A stretch of 64,000 nucleotides of DNA from NCBI RefSeq assembly GCF_947077775.1, contig NZ_CAMTTE010000001.1, forward strand, positions 248,001 through 312,000, in the 5' to 3' direction. Both the position numbers and the translations under genes were made by a program. Origin of the DNA: Salinibacter pepae. Its GTDB lineage: Bacteria > Bacteroidota > Rhodothermia > Rhodothermales > Salinibacteraceae. Below the pieces are notes generated by a model. The model was not told the DNA's origin, searched no databases, and was given only the letters and a program-made list of their open reading frames with translations. This document shows, one piece after another, positions 16,466-24,351 of the stretch (position 1 is its first letter; each line of letters starts with the position of its first letter).

Positions 16466-16702
16466 TCAGTCTCGGAGCATCACCCCGACGAACACGCCGA
16501 CGCCGAACGCCCCGATCATCGTGGCCTTTTGGTGTTGCCGCACCCACGAACGGGCCATGTCCGTCGCGAGGGAGGACGACAGGCCGCCGGGCATCTCCAT
16601 CTCATCCGCCTGATCCCAAGATGAGGGATCGGGGTCCTCGAAGGGAGCCCCCGAAGACGTCGGGGAATCACCGGGCGCAGGATCAGTCGAAGGATTAGGC
16701 AT
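16466..16702 (-). CDS. Small C-terminally anchored membrane protein, 78 aa
   Basis: A 78-residue protein with a disordered Pro/Asp/Ser-rich head (1-35), a Leu/Ser linker, and one C-terminal transmembrane helix (about 60-76, 'ATMIGAFGVGVFVGVMLRD') with a Gly zipper. The sequence just before the helix, 'WVRQHQKA', matches 'WVQRHPF' before the first helix of the neighbouring LEA-like protein 87 bp downstream on the same strand, so the two probably share a fold at the membrane (DUF883/YqjD-like arrangement). YqjD-type proteins anchor to the inner membrane by such C-terminal helices; whether this one binds ribosomes as YqjD does is unknown. Confidence 0.6.
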   Translation of the reverse strand: MPNPSTDPAPGDSPTSSGAPFEDPDPSSWDQADEMEMPGGLSSSLATDMARSWVRQHQKATMIGAFGVGVFVGVMLRD

Positions 16703-16925
16703 GGGCGTCTAATCGCTTGGGAGAAAAGGGGTTGAGACGGAGTGGATTTAGAAGTTTCTGAGTAACCGGGTGGGAACGAAGGCGCCGGCGGCGACTTTCG
16801 TCTAGGGCGCTCGTTCCGGGTCGAACCGCCCTCGGTTCGTGTCGTAGGAGAGAGTCATGCCGAGGACCCGGCCTCAAACTTTCGTTTCGGCGTCGTCATT
16901 CGGATTTGACTCGCACACCTCAAAA

Positions 16926-19900
16926 ATGATTCCCCACTGGCGTCGATTTCTTCTCCTCTGCGTGCTGGCGGGGACGGCCCTGTCCCCGGCCCGGGCCCAA
17001 CGGGAGGCCCCTCGGCCGGCGAACGCATTTGGGGGGGCGGTGGAGTTGTACGAGCAGCAGCTCTATCCGGACGCGGCTACGGCGTTCGCTACGTTTCGAC
17101 AGGCCCATGCGTCCCACGTCGCGGCCCCGCAGGCCCTTTACCTGGAAGCGCGGGCCGCCCTGGCGCAGGGAGACGACGCCGGCACCCGACGCCTGCTCAG
17201 CCGGCTTCAGCGCGAGTACCCGTCGCACCCGCGGGCCCGAACCGCCCGGCTCGGGCTGGCGCAGTACTACCTGGATCAGGGGAATCCCGACCGGGCCAAG
17301 TCGCAACTCCAAACCATCGCGACGGCCCCCGATCGCCCGGACGAGGGCGCGCGGGCCCTCTACCTCCTGGGCCGGACGGAGCAGAATCAGGGCAACCCCG
17401 ACGCCGCCCTCCCCTACTTCAAACAGGTCTACTCGCGCTACCCCGACGCCGAGTTGGCCCCAGCGGCCCTGTACGCCCGGGGCGTCACCCAGGTGCAACT
17501 GGAGCGCTACGACCGGGCCACGGCCTCGTTCGAGCGGCTCGGCGAGCAATTTCCGGACGCCCCGTTTTCGGAAAACCTGGGCACCATTCTGGGCGAAGTG
17601 TACTACCGGGTCGGCCAGTACGAGAATGCCGCCACGGAGCTGCAGCGACGCCTTCCCGACCTCACCGGCCCCGCCCGCGCCCGCACCCTGTTCCTGCTCG
17701 GCGAGACGTACAGTGCCCTCGGGCGCCGAGAGGACGCCACAACGCAGTACCGGTTGATTCTGGAGGAGCTGCCAAACAGCTCGTACACGACTCCTGCCCG
17801 CTACGGGCTCGCATGGCAGCACTACAACGCGGGGCGGCACGCGGCGGCCGCCGAGGCCTTCGCGGCGGTGCGCGCAGCGGACCATCCGCTCGCCGACAGG
17901 GCGACGTACTACGAGGCCGCGAGTCGAGCCCTCACCGGTGCCCGGGCGGATGCCCTGGAGCGATACCGCACCTTCCTCGATCGGGCCGAGGCGGGTCCGC
18001 TGGCAACCGCGGCCCGGTACGAGGTCGGCCTGCTTCACTACCGACAGGAGCGATACGACCGAGCGGCCTCGGCCTTCCGCGCCGCCACCCAACAGGCCTC
18101 GTCGGCGGGGCCGCGCGGCGAGGCATTCTACTGGCTCGGCAACGCCTACCTGGCGACCGACAATCTGGACTCGGCCCTAGATGCGTATACTGAGGCGATC
18201 GATCGGGGGGCCGCTCCCGAATCGGTAACCGCCACGGTGCGGTTTCAAAAGGCATGGTCCCTGTACCGCAACGGGCGCTACGGCGAGGCGGGGACGGAAT
18301 TCCGGGCCCTCGCCGACGCACACTCCGAAACGGCCCGGGGCCAGGAGGCGCTCTTCTGGGGGGGCGATACGTTCTATCAGCGGGAGCGATACGGAGCGGC
18401 CCGACGACAATTCCAGAAATACCTCGACACCAGCCCGGACGCACCGCAGCGAGCGGGCGCGCGGTACGCCCTTGCCTGGACGTATTTCAAGCAACGTCGC
18501 TTCGAGCCCGCCGCCCGGTCGTTTCGCCGGTTTCTGGACGTGTACGACGGGGACTCCACATCCGACGTCCCGTACCGGCAGGACGCCCGCCTTCGATTGG
18601 CGGACTGCTACTTTGCCCTCAAGCGGTACGACGACGCCCGGGCGGCGTACGACCGCGTCGACGGGGAAGGCGTCGAGTACGCGCTCTACCAGGGAGGACG
18701 GGCCCTGTACTACGCGGGCCAGCCGGGCGCCGCCCGCGATCGCCTCCGTCGCTTCGTCGAGGACTTTCCCGACAGTCCCCTCCGCCCCGATGCGCTGTAC
18801 CGCCTCGGGGACATTCACTTCCAGGAACAGCGCTACGAGGCCGCCCGGGACGCCTTCACTCAACTGCTCGAAGATTACCCCGAGACGGCCCGTGCCGCCG
18901 AGGCCCAGTACGCGATCGGGGACACCCACTACAACGCGGGCGAGATGAAGGACGCTGTGCAGGCCTACCGCGCCGTCCTCGAAACCTATCCCGAAAGCCC
19001 CTCCGCCAGTGAGGCGGCCTCCAGCCTCTTCTTTGCCCTCAACGCCGCGGGCCAACAGGATCGCGCCGACACGCTCATCGCGGCGATTGCGAACCGCGTG
19101 CCGGACGCCAACATGGAGGACCGCCTGCGCTACCACCGGGCCCGGGCCGCGTACCAGCGCGGCGACTCGAAGCGGGCCCTCCGCCTCTTCCGCACGTTTG
19201 TGCGCACCACCTCCACCCCGGCGCGCGTGCCGGACGCGTACTACTATCTCGGGCTCTTGTACGCCGACACCGACCAGTACGAGGAGGCCAAAAACTACCT
19301 CCGGCAACTCACGGACCAGTACCCCGACAGCGAATACCTCTCGGATGCCAGCCTTCGTCTCGGGGAAATTTACCTCGAGGAGGGGGCCAACGAGCAGGCC
19401 GCGGCGGCCTACCGCACCGCCGCCGAGCAGGACGACACCCGGGACGAGCTGCGTGCCCAGGCCCGGTACGGCCAGGGTCAGGCCCTCCTGCGGCTCGGCC
19501 GCACCAGCGCGGCCGACACCCTCCTGTCCCAGATTCTGGAGGCCGAGCCCCAGGGCCCCCTCCGAAATGCCGCGCGGCTCGGCCTCGGGCGGGTTCGAGA
19601 GGAGCAGGGACGCACCGACGAGGCGCTCGACCTCTACCGGCGTGTCATTCGGGCGTCGGACGGGGAAACCGGCGCCGAGGCGCTGTACCGCCTCGGGCGG
19701 CAGCTCCGGCGGCAGGGGAATCCCCAGACCGCCATCCGTGAACTGGAGCGCATGCCGTCCCTCTTCGCCGGACACCCCGAGTGGGAGGCCCGGGCGCTGC
19801 TCGAACAGGCCCGGGCCTACCGCGCCCAGGGCGAGACCGGCCAGGCCGTTCAGCTGTACGACGAGGTGCAACAGACCTACGGCGGCACTCCGTTTGCCGA

Positions 19901-19937
19901 AACGGCCCGGGACGAACAACAGGCAATTGAATCGTAG
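16926..19937 (+). CDS. Exported protein of tandem TPR repeats, 1003 aa
   Basis: A large periplasmic or outer-membrane-associated scaffold. Residues 1-24 are a signal peptide (WRRFLLLCVLAGTALSPARAQ) without a lipobox. The rest is a nearly continuous array of about 25 tetratricopeptide-like units of 34-40 residues, with recurring 'A.Y.LG..Y...G....A...F......YP.S' patterns of the YbgF/BamD/Tol-Pal type. Such repeats bind peptides and often act in envelope assembly. ATG 16926 is chosen over the open frame beginning at 16857 because the signal peptide starts there. It is followed 56 bp later by an outer-membrane barrel gene, then HU/SPOR and ExbB/ExbD genes, suggesting an envelope complex. Confidence 0.85.
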   Translation: MIPHWRRFLLLCVLAGTALSPARAQREAPRPANAFGGAVELYEQQLYPDAATAFATFRQAHASHVAAPQALYLEARAALAQGDDAGTRRLLSRLQREYPSHPRARTARLGLAQYYLDQGNPDRAKSQLQTIATAPDRPDEGARALYLLGRTEQNQGNPDAALPYFKQVYSRYPDAELAPAALYARGVTQVQLERYDRATASFERLGEQFPDAPFSENLGTILGEVYYRVGQYENAATELQRRLPDLTGPARARTLFLLGETYSALGRREDATTQYRLILEELPNSSYTTPARYGLAWQHYNAGRHAAAAEAFAAVRAADHPLADRATYYEAASRALTGARADALERYRTFLDRAEAGPLATAARYEVGLLHYRQERYDRAASAFRAATQQASSAGPRGEAFYWLGNAYLATDNLDSALDAYTEAIDRGAAPESVTATVRFQKAWSLYRNGRYGEAGTEFRALADAHSETARGQEALFWGGDTFYQRERYGAARRQFQKYLDTSPDAPQRAGARYALAWTYFKQRRFEPAARSFRRFLDVYDGDSTSDVPYRQDARLRLADCYFALKRYDDARAAYDRVDGEGVEYALYQGGRALYYAGQPGAARDRLRRFVEDFPDSPLRPDALYRLGDIHFQEQRYEAARDAFTQLLEDYPETARAAEAQYAIGDTHYNAGEMKDAVQAYRAVLETYPESPSASEAASSLFFALNAAGQQDRADTLIAAIANRVPDANMEDRLRYHRARAAYQRGDSKRALRLFRTFVRTTSTPARVPDAYYYLGLLYADTDQYEEAKNYLRQLTDQYPDSEYLSDASLRLGEIYLEEGANEQAAAAYRTAAEQDDTRDELRAQARYGQGQALLRLGRTSAADTLLSQILEAEPQGPLRNAARLGLGRVREEQGRTDEALDLYRRVIRASDGETGAEALYRLGRQLRRQGNPQTAIRELERMPSLFAGHPEWEARALLEQARAYRAQGETGQAVQLYDEVQQTYGGTPFAETARDEQQAIES

Positions 19938-19993
19938 CGGGCCGTCGCCTCCCGCCTCTCACTCTCGCTGTAATCTCTTCTTGGCTCTCCCGT

Positions 19994-21721
19994 ATGCGCA
20001 CCCTTCGTCTCGGACCCGTGCCCATGCGTTCCCGTCTCATCGGCCTCTGCCTCACCGGGATGGTCCTCCTCTTGATCGCCTCGCCCGTGCAGGCCCAGCA
20101 GACCGACACGACACAGCTTCCCGAGATTGCTCCGCGGGAGATCGAAATTCGGGGCGAGCGCCAGATCGCCCTTCCTTCCCTGGAGCGCCAGCCCCTGACC
20201 GGCTTCGCGACGCCCCCTGCAGTCCCGACCGTGCCGCCGGACCATCGGCCGTATACCGGCCCCTACGACCAGCCCCTGGACGGCCTTCCCGAGCGCCTGC
20301 CGGTTCCCGAAACGGTCGCGTCGTCGATGGCCCCCACCGCCGAACCGGCTCAGGGCTACCTGGAGGGCGGCAGCGGCCGGTACTTCAGCCGCTTCTTCGA
20401 AGGCCGGGTCGGGGTGCCGGTGTCGCCCCGGAGCCGCCTCTCCCTGCGCGGCGCGTACACGGGCACCGAGGCGGACCCGAACGATGACGTCGCCGAGGCC
20501 CGCGTGCGTCTTCAACATACGCAGGACGCTGTTCGGGTCGACGCGACGGCGCACGGCAATGTGCAGCGGTACGCCCTCCACGGCGCCGCCCCCACCCGGC
20601 CCTCCGTCGCCGAGGTCCCCGACCGGGAGAGCCACTCGGCCGGCGGCGCGGTGCAGGTCCGCCGCACATCCCCGAATGCCCCGGCCCGGGCGGCGGTGCG
20701 CTACGACCACACCGAATACACCTCTCACTTCGATCCTGCCACCTCGGAGCAGACCTACAGCCAACAACAGGTGGGCCTCCGTGGATCGGCGACGGCCCCG
20801 GTTCGCTACCGGCCCCGCGTGCAGGCCCAGTACCGACGATCGTGGTTGGGGGAGGACCCGCAGACCCAAACCGCCTACGACGCGGACGTCAGCGGCACGG
20901 TCTCACACTCCCCGATCGAGTCGGTGTCTGTCGAGGCCGGCGCCGCCGTCCTCGCCTTCGATACGCCCGCCCAGCCGACTCAGCCAAACGCAGGCTCCGT
21001 TGAAGCGACCTTCGTCGCGCCGGTCGTGGATGCCGAGTGGCGACTCGGCACGAGGACTCGCCTCTTCCTTCGCAATCAGCCTCGCCTCGGCGATACGGCC
21101 CTGGATGCGCTCTACGCCACAAATCCGTACGCCCAGCACGCCCCCTCTCTCCGCCCCACCCTCGAAACGACCCACGCGGAGGGGGGCCTCACCCTCACGC
21201 GCGGCCCGGTGCGGATGAAGGCCGCCGCGGGGTACCGGTATGCCCCAACCTACCGGTACTTCGACCGCGCCGGCCAGGGCGCCTACCAGGAGCTGTATCG
21301 GGTTCGGTACGATGCCGCCCGCATTTTGGAAGGACGGGGCGAGGTGGCCCTGCAGGGCGTCGACGGCGTGCAGGCCTCCCTGGGCCTGTCGGTGCGGGAC
21401 GGGACGCTTCCCGACGTGGACGGCCCCATTCCGAACTTTGCCGCCGTCACGGCGGACGCCCTCGTCGCGGTCTCATTCGCAGGGGGCGACGGCTTTTTGA
21501 AGGCCCACGGGGAGTTTCACGGACCGCGCGACGCCGGCCTCGCCCGCACCGTTCGGCTTGACCCATACGTCTCCGTCGACCTCGAAGGTACCTACGCCGT
21601 GGGGGCGGACCTCGAGCTCGTGGCCCGCGCCGAGCAGCTCTCGCCGGACGCACCAACCCTGTGGGCGAACTATCCGCAGCCCGTCGCCGAGCTCTCGGTG
21701 GGCCTGCGGCTGCAATGGTGA
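19994..21721 (+). CDS. Outer-membrane beta-barrel protein, 575 aa
   Basis: A 575-residue outer-membrane protein. A signal peptide ends at 'LLIASPVQAQ' (about residue 34; starts at 19994 or 20024 are both possible). After a Pro-rich linker (about 40-115: 'PPAVPTVPPDHRPYTGPYDQP') comes an array of amphipathic strands with frequent Tyr/Arg/Gly (YFSRFFEGRVGVPVSPRSRLSLRGAY and onward) and an aromatic C terminus (VGLRLQW), the signal for barrel insertion. There is no TonB box or plug domain that I can see, so it is not a typical TonB receptor. It resembles the barrels coded beside TPR/YbgF genes in Bacteroidota. Function unknown; context suggests it works with the upstream TPR protein. Confidence 0.8.
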   Translation: MRTLRLGPVPMRSRLIGLCLTGMVLLLIASPVQAQQTDTTQLPEIAPREIEIRGERQIALPSLERQPLTGFATPPAVPTVPPDHRPYTGPYDQPLDGLPERLPVPETVASSMAPTAEPAQGYLEGGSGRYFSRFFEGRVGVPVSPRSRLSLRGAYTGTEADPNDDVAEARVRLQHTQDAVRVDATAHGNVQRYALHGAAPTRPSVAEVPDRESHSAGGAVQVRRTSPNAPARAAVRYDHTEYTSHFDPATSEQTYSQQQVGLRGSATAPVRYRPRVQAQYRRSWLGEDPQTQTAYDADVSGTVSHSPIESVSVEAGAAVLAFDTPAQPTQPNAGSVEATFVAPVVDAEWRLGTRTRLFLRNQPRLGDTALDALYATNPYAQHAPSLRPTLETTHAEGGLTLTRGPVRMKAAAGYRYAPTYRYFDRAGQGAYQELYRVRYDAARILEGRGEVALQGVDGVQASLGLSVRDGTLPDVDGPIPNFAAVTADALVAVSFAGGDGFLKAHGEFHGPRDAGLARTVRLDPYVSVDLEGTYAVGADLELVARAEQLSPDAPTLWANYPQPVAELSVGLRLQW

Positions 21722-21842
21722 CCCAGTCCGGACGCGTCGGGGACCGGCGTCCTCAGGCCCCGGATTTTATGTTGCGCCCCACGAACGTATTTTTAGGGTG
21801 ACCTTTGGACCACTCCCGCTCATTCATTCTCCCACGTTCGTC

Positions 21843-22049
21843 ATGGAGTCCCCTTCCGCCGAAGAGGTCATCGAGGCGTTCACCGACGCGGTCCAGGATC
21901 AACTGGACACCGGAAACGCCGTAGAGGTGCCGGGCCTCGGCACGTTTTCCGTTGAGCACCGCCCGAGCGGGGTGCAGGAGGAGGACGGCGTTCGTCGTCT
22001 CGCCCCGCCCCGCAACGAGGTCGTCTTCACCCCAGAACCGGGCGCGTGA
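21843..22049 (+). CDS. Mini HU-like DNA-binding protein, 68 aa
   Basis: A 68-residue protein matching the N-terminal dimerisation half of HU/IHF: a helix-turn-helix 'PSAEEVIEAFTDAVQDQLDTGNAVEVPGLGTFSVEHR', where the 'GLGTF' turn is diagnostic. The following strand pair is short (RRLAPPRNEVVFTPEPGA), so the long DNA-clamping arms of classical HU (about 90 residues) are mostly missing. It could be a compact HU of the HU-CCDC81 type. It lies 24 bp before the HU-SPOR gene, which carries a second copy of the same fold, so the two may heterodimerise. ATG 21843 directly precedes the first helix. DNA binding is inferred. Confidence 0.75.
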   Translation: MESPSAEEVIEAFTDAVQDQLDTGNAVEVPGLGTFSVEHRPSGVQEEDGVRRLAPPRNEVVFTPEPGA

Positions 22050-22073
22050 CTCCTTCATCACTTGCAGACCCCC

Positions 22074-22913
22074 ATGCCCACATCCATCATCCCCCTCCTC
22101 GCGGAGCGGCTCGACATTCCGGAGGACCAGGTCCGCCCCCTGCTGAGCACCATGGTGGAGGAGCTCCGCCAGCGCGCCGCGTCCGATGGCGTTCAGCTGT
22201 CCGGACTCGGCACGTTTCGGAAGGACGGCGACGCCCTCACCTTCGCCCCCAGCCCGGCACTGCAACGGCGCGTCAATCGGCCGTACGAGGGCCTCTCCGC
22301 GGAGGCCCTCTCTCCTGAAGCCGAGTCCGACGCATCCGCCGCCCCGGATCCTTCCGAGGAGGCCGCGCCGTCCCCGGCGTCGGACGCCGATCAGGACGAG
22401 GACCTCGCGCAGGACCGCCCCCCGGCACAGCCCGACGCCGCCCCCCGCTCCCCGGACTCTTTCACGATCCTCAGTGGCGTGCTCACGGCTCTTTTCCTTG
22501 CTGGAGCCGGATGGTTCGTGGTCACCCAGACAAACGTGTTGGGCCCGACCCAGAACTCGCCGCCCTCCACGGCCACCGAGACGCCGGCCGACCCGACCGG
22601 GCGTAACACCACCACGGATTCCGCCTCTGACGCCCAGTCTGCCGACTCGACGGTCCCCGAGAACGAGGCCTCAGACGCTCGGGACTGGACCATCGTCGTG
22701 GCCTCCAGCTCCTCCCGCGACGGCGCACAGGAGGCCGCGGACCGGTATGCCTCCCGGTTCGATTCCGTCGCCGTCGTGTCCGGAACGGTGGACAATACGA
22801 CGTGGTACCGCGTGACGATTGGGCGGTATGCCTCCGAGTCGACCGCCGAACGCGTCCTCACCGAGCGGGCCGATGCCCTCCCGTCGGACGCGTGGACCCA
22901 CCGCCTCGAATAG
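22074..22913 (+). CDS. HU-domain, transmembrane, SPOR-domain protein
   Basis: A 279-residue protein of three parts. Residues 1-78: an HU-like fold (IIPLLAERLDIPEDQVRPLL, 'VQLSGLGTFRKDGDALTFAPSPAL'), which would be cytoplasmic. Residues 79-128: acidic Pro/Ala/Asp linker. Residues 131-151: one transmembrane helix (TILSGVLTALFLAGAGWFVV). Residues 152-203: Ser/Thr-rich periplasmic linker. Residues 204-279: SPOR domain (WTIVVASSSSRDGAQEAADRYAS ... WYRVTIGRYASESTAERVL), a fold that binds denuded glycan strands at sites of septal synthesis. This domain order is known in Bacteroidota as HU-CCDC81/SPOR proteins; function unproven. TTG 22062 is an alternative start. ExbB and ExbD genes follow at 30 and 47 bp. 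Confidence 0.88.
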   Translation: MPTSIIPLLAERLDIPEDQVRPLLSTMVEELRQRAASDGVQLSGLGTFRKDGDALTFAPSPALQRRVNRPYEGLSAEALSPEAESDASAAPDPSEEAAPSPASDADQDEDLAQDRPPAQPDAAPRSPDSFTILSGVLTALFLAGAGWFVVTQTNVLGPTQNSPPSTATETPADPTGRNTTTDSASDAQSADSTVPENEASDARDWTIVVASSSSRDGAQEAADRYASRFDSVAVVSGTVDNTTWYRVTIGRYASESTAERVLTERADALPSDAWTHRLE

Positions 22914-22943
22914 CATTTCTCGAACCGACCCCATCTCGCCCCT

Positions 22944-23681
22944 GTGCCTTCTGCTCTGCTGACCGCCGCGACCGTCCTCCCTCAACAGGTGGACACCACG
23001 GCCCTCGACACCACCCAAACCGCATCGGGGCAGGCCTCCTCCCTCCTCGATATTCTGGTGCTGGGGGGATGGGTGATGGTGCCACTGGTGTTGCTTTCCC
23101 TGCTCACCATCTACCTGCTGGTGGAGCGGCTCATCACGATCCGACAGGCCGCCTCCGACCCCGAGGCCATTACCGATCGGGTGCGCGAGTTCGTGCGCAG
23201 CGGCAACGTCGAGGCCGCCATCCAGTACTGTGAGGAGAAGAACGTGCCCATTACCCGCATTCTGCAGCAGGGCCTCGAGCGCCTGGGGCGGCCGATCTCC
23301 GAGATTCAAGACGCCGTGCAGGCCGCGGGCAAGCACGAAACCTTTGACCTGGAGAAGCGGACGAACCTGCTCGCCAGCATCGCCGGCATTGCGCCCATGC
23401 TCGGCTTCTTCGGGACGGTGGTCGGCATGATCCGGGCGTTTCAGCAGATTCAAAACCTGCAGGGGAACGTGAACCCCTCCGTACTGGCAGGGGGGATTTG
23501 GGAGGCCCTCATCACGACCGCGGCGGGCCTGCTGGTCGGCATCCTGGCGCTCTTCTCGTACAACTACCTCATGGGGCGCATCCGGCGCCTGTCGAACGAC
23601 ATGGAGCGCTCCGCCACGGACTTCATCGACCTACTGCAGGAGCCCGTCTCGCCGGAGCGGTCCGAGGAGCTGCCGTCGTGA
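22944..23681 (+). CDS. MotA/TolQ/ExbB proton channel family protein
   Basis: A 245-residue inner-membrane protein forming, with ExbD/TolR, a proton-driven motor that acts on envelope proteins. Three membrane segments: 'ILVLGGWVMVPLVLLSLLTIYLLVERL' (about 37-62), 'LLASIAGIAPMLGFFGTVVGMIRAF' (about 142-167) and 'WEALITTAAGLLVGILALFSYNYL' (about 188-212), with the characteristic 'GTVVGM' and 'ALITTAAGL' motifs. A large cytoplasmic loop (63-140) is normal for the family. The start is a GTG at 22944, 30 bp after the HU-SPOR gene. It could serve a Tol-Pal-like or TonB-like system; the absence of TonB or Pal here leaves the partner open. Confidence 0.92.
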   Translation: MPSALLTAATVLPQQVDTTALDTTQTASGQASSLLDILVLGGWVMVPLVLLSLLTIYLLVERLITIRQAASDPEAITDRVREFVRSGNVEAAIQYCEEKNVPITRILQQGLERLGRPISEIQDAVQAAGKHETFDLEKRTNLLASIAGIAPMLGFFGTVVGMIRAFQQIQNLQGNVNPSVLAGGIWEALITTAAGLLVGILALFSYNYLMGRIRRLSNDMERSATDFIDLLQEPVSPERSEELPS

Positions 23682-23728
23682 ACCTGCGCCTGCGCCGCCC
23701 CGCTCGTTGACCAACCGCCCGCACCGCC

Positions 23729-24136
23729 ATGCCGCTCGACTTCTCCCCGTCCCGCGAGCCGATGACAACCTTCAGCCTCGCGGGCATGACGGACGTCGTC
23801 CTGCTGCTCCTGATTTTCTTCCTGCTCACTTCGAGCTTCATCCCGCAGATGGGCATCCAGGTGAACCTGCCGCAGGTCGACAGCGCCTCGCCCGTGTCGG
23901 AGCAGTCAATCACCGTGTCCCTCACGAAGGACGGCAACTACTACGTGGCCGGCTCGCCGGTGCCGCAGGGGCGCCTCGTGAGCGAGCTGCGCGCCCGCCG
24001 GACCGACCAGCAGTTCCTCATCATGCGGGCCGACCAGGCGGCCCGCATCGGCCAGTTCGCCACGGTTGCGTCCGCGGCGCAGGCCCTGAACATGCGCGTA
24101 CTCGTGGCGACGGAACGGGCCGGGCAGTCGCGGTAG
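23729..24136 (+). CDS. ExbD/TolR family protein
   Basis: A 135-residue single-pass partner of the ExbB-like channel. Short cytoplasmic head (1-20), transmembrane helix about 19-42 ('GMTDVVLLLLIFFLLTSSF') carrying the proton-coupling Asp22, then a periplasmic domain with 'GIQVNLPQVDSASP', 'SITVSLTKDGNYYVAGSPV' and 'FLIMRADQAARIGQFATVASAAQALNM', the usual TolR/ExbD pattern. Length is normal. Many Bacteroidota carry two exbD genes beside exbB; only one is present here. It is the last gene of the module; comM converges on it 215 bp away, and I see no clear terminator between them. Confidence 0.92.
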   Translation: MPLDFSPSREPMTTFSLAGMTDVVLLLLIFFLLTSSFIPQMGIQVNLPQVDSASPVSEQSITVSLTKDGNYYVAGSPVPQGRLVSELRARRTDQQFLIMRADQAARIGQFATVASAAQALNMRVLVATERAGQSR

Positions 24137-24351
24137 CTGTGGCGCTTGTTCTTGACCCGTACTCTCGCCGATCCACGCCCCGAACGTGTGATCACGCCGC
24201 GGTCGAGGGGACTGACGGCAGTCGTGGTCGGTTTCGGGACGTCAGCCGAGGGGCCGTATGGGTCTGGTGCCCACGTCTGTGCCAAACACCGAAGTGGCAC
24301 TTGATCACCGGTTGGCGACGAGAAGATGGCTCCCTTCGGACACTCGGCGTC

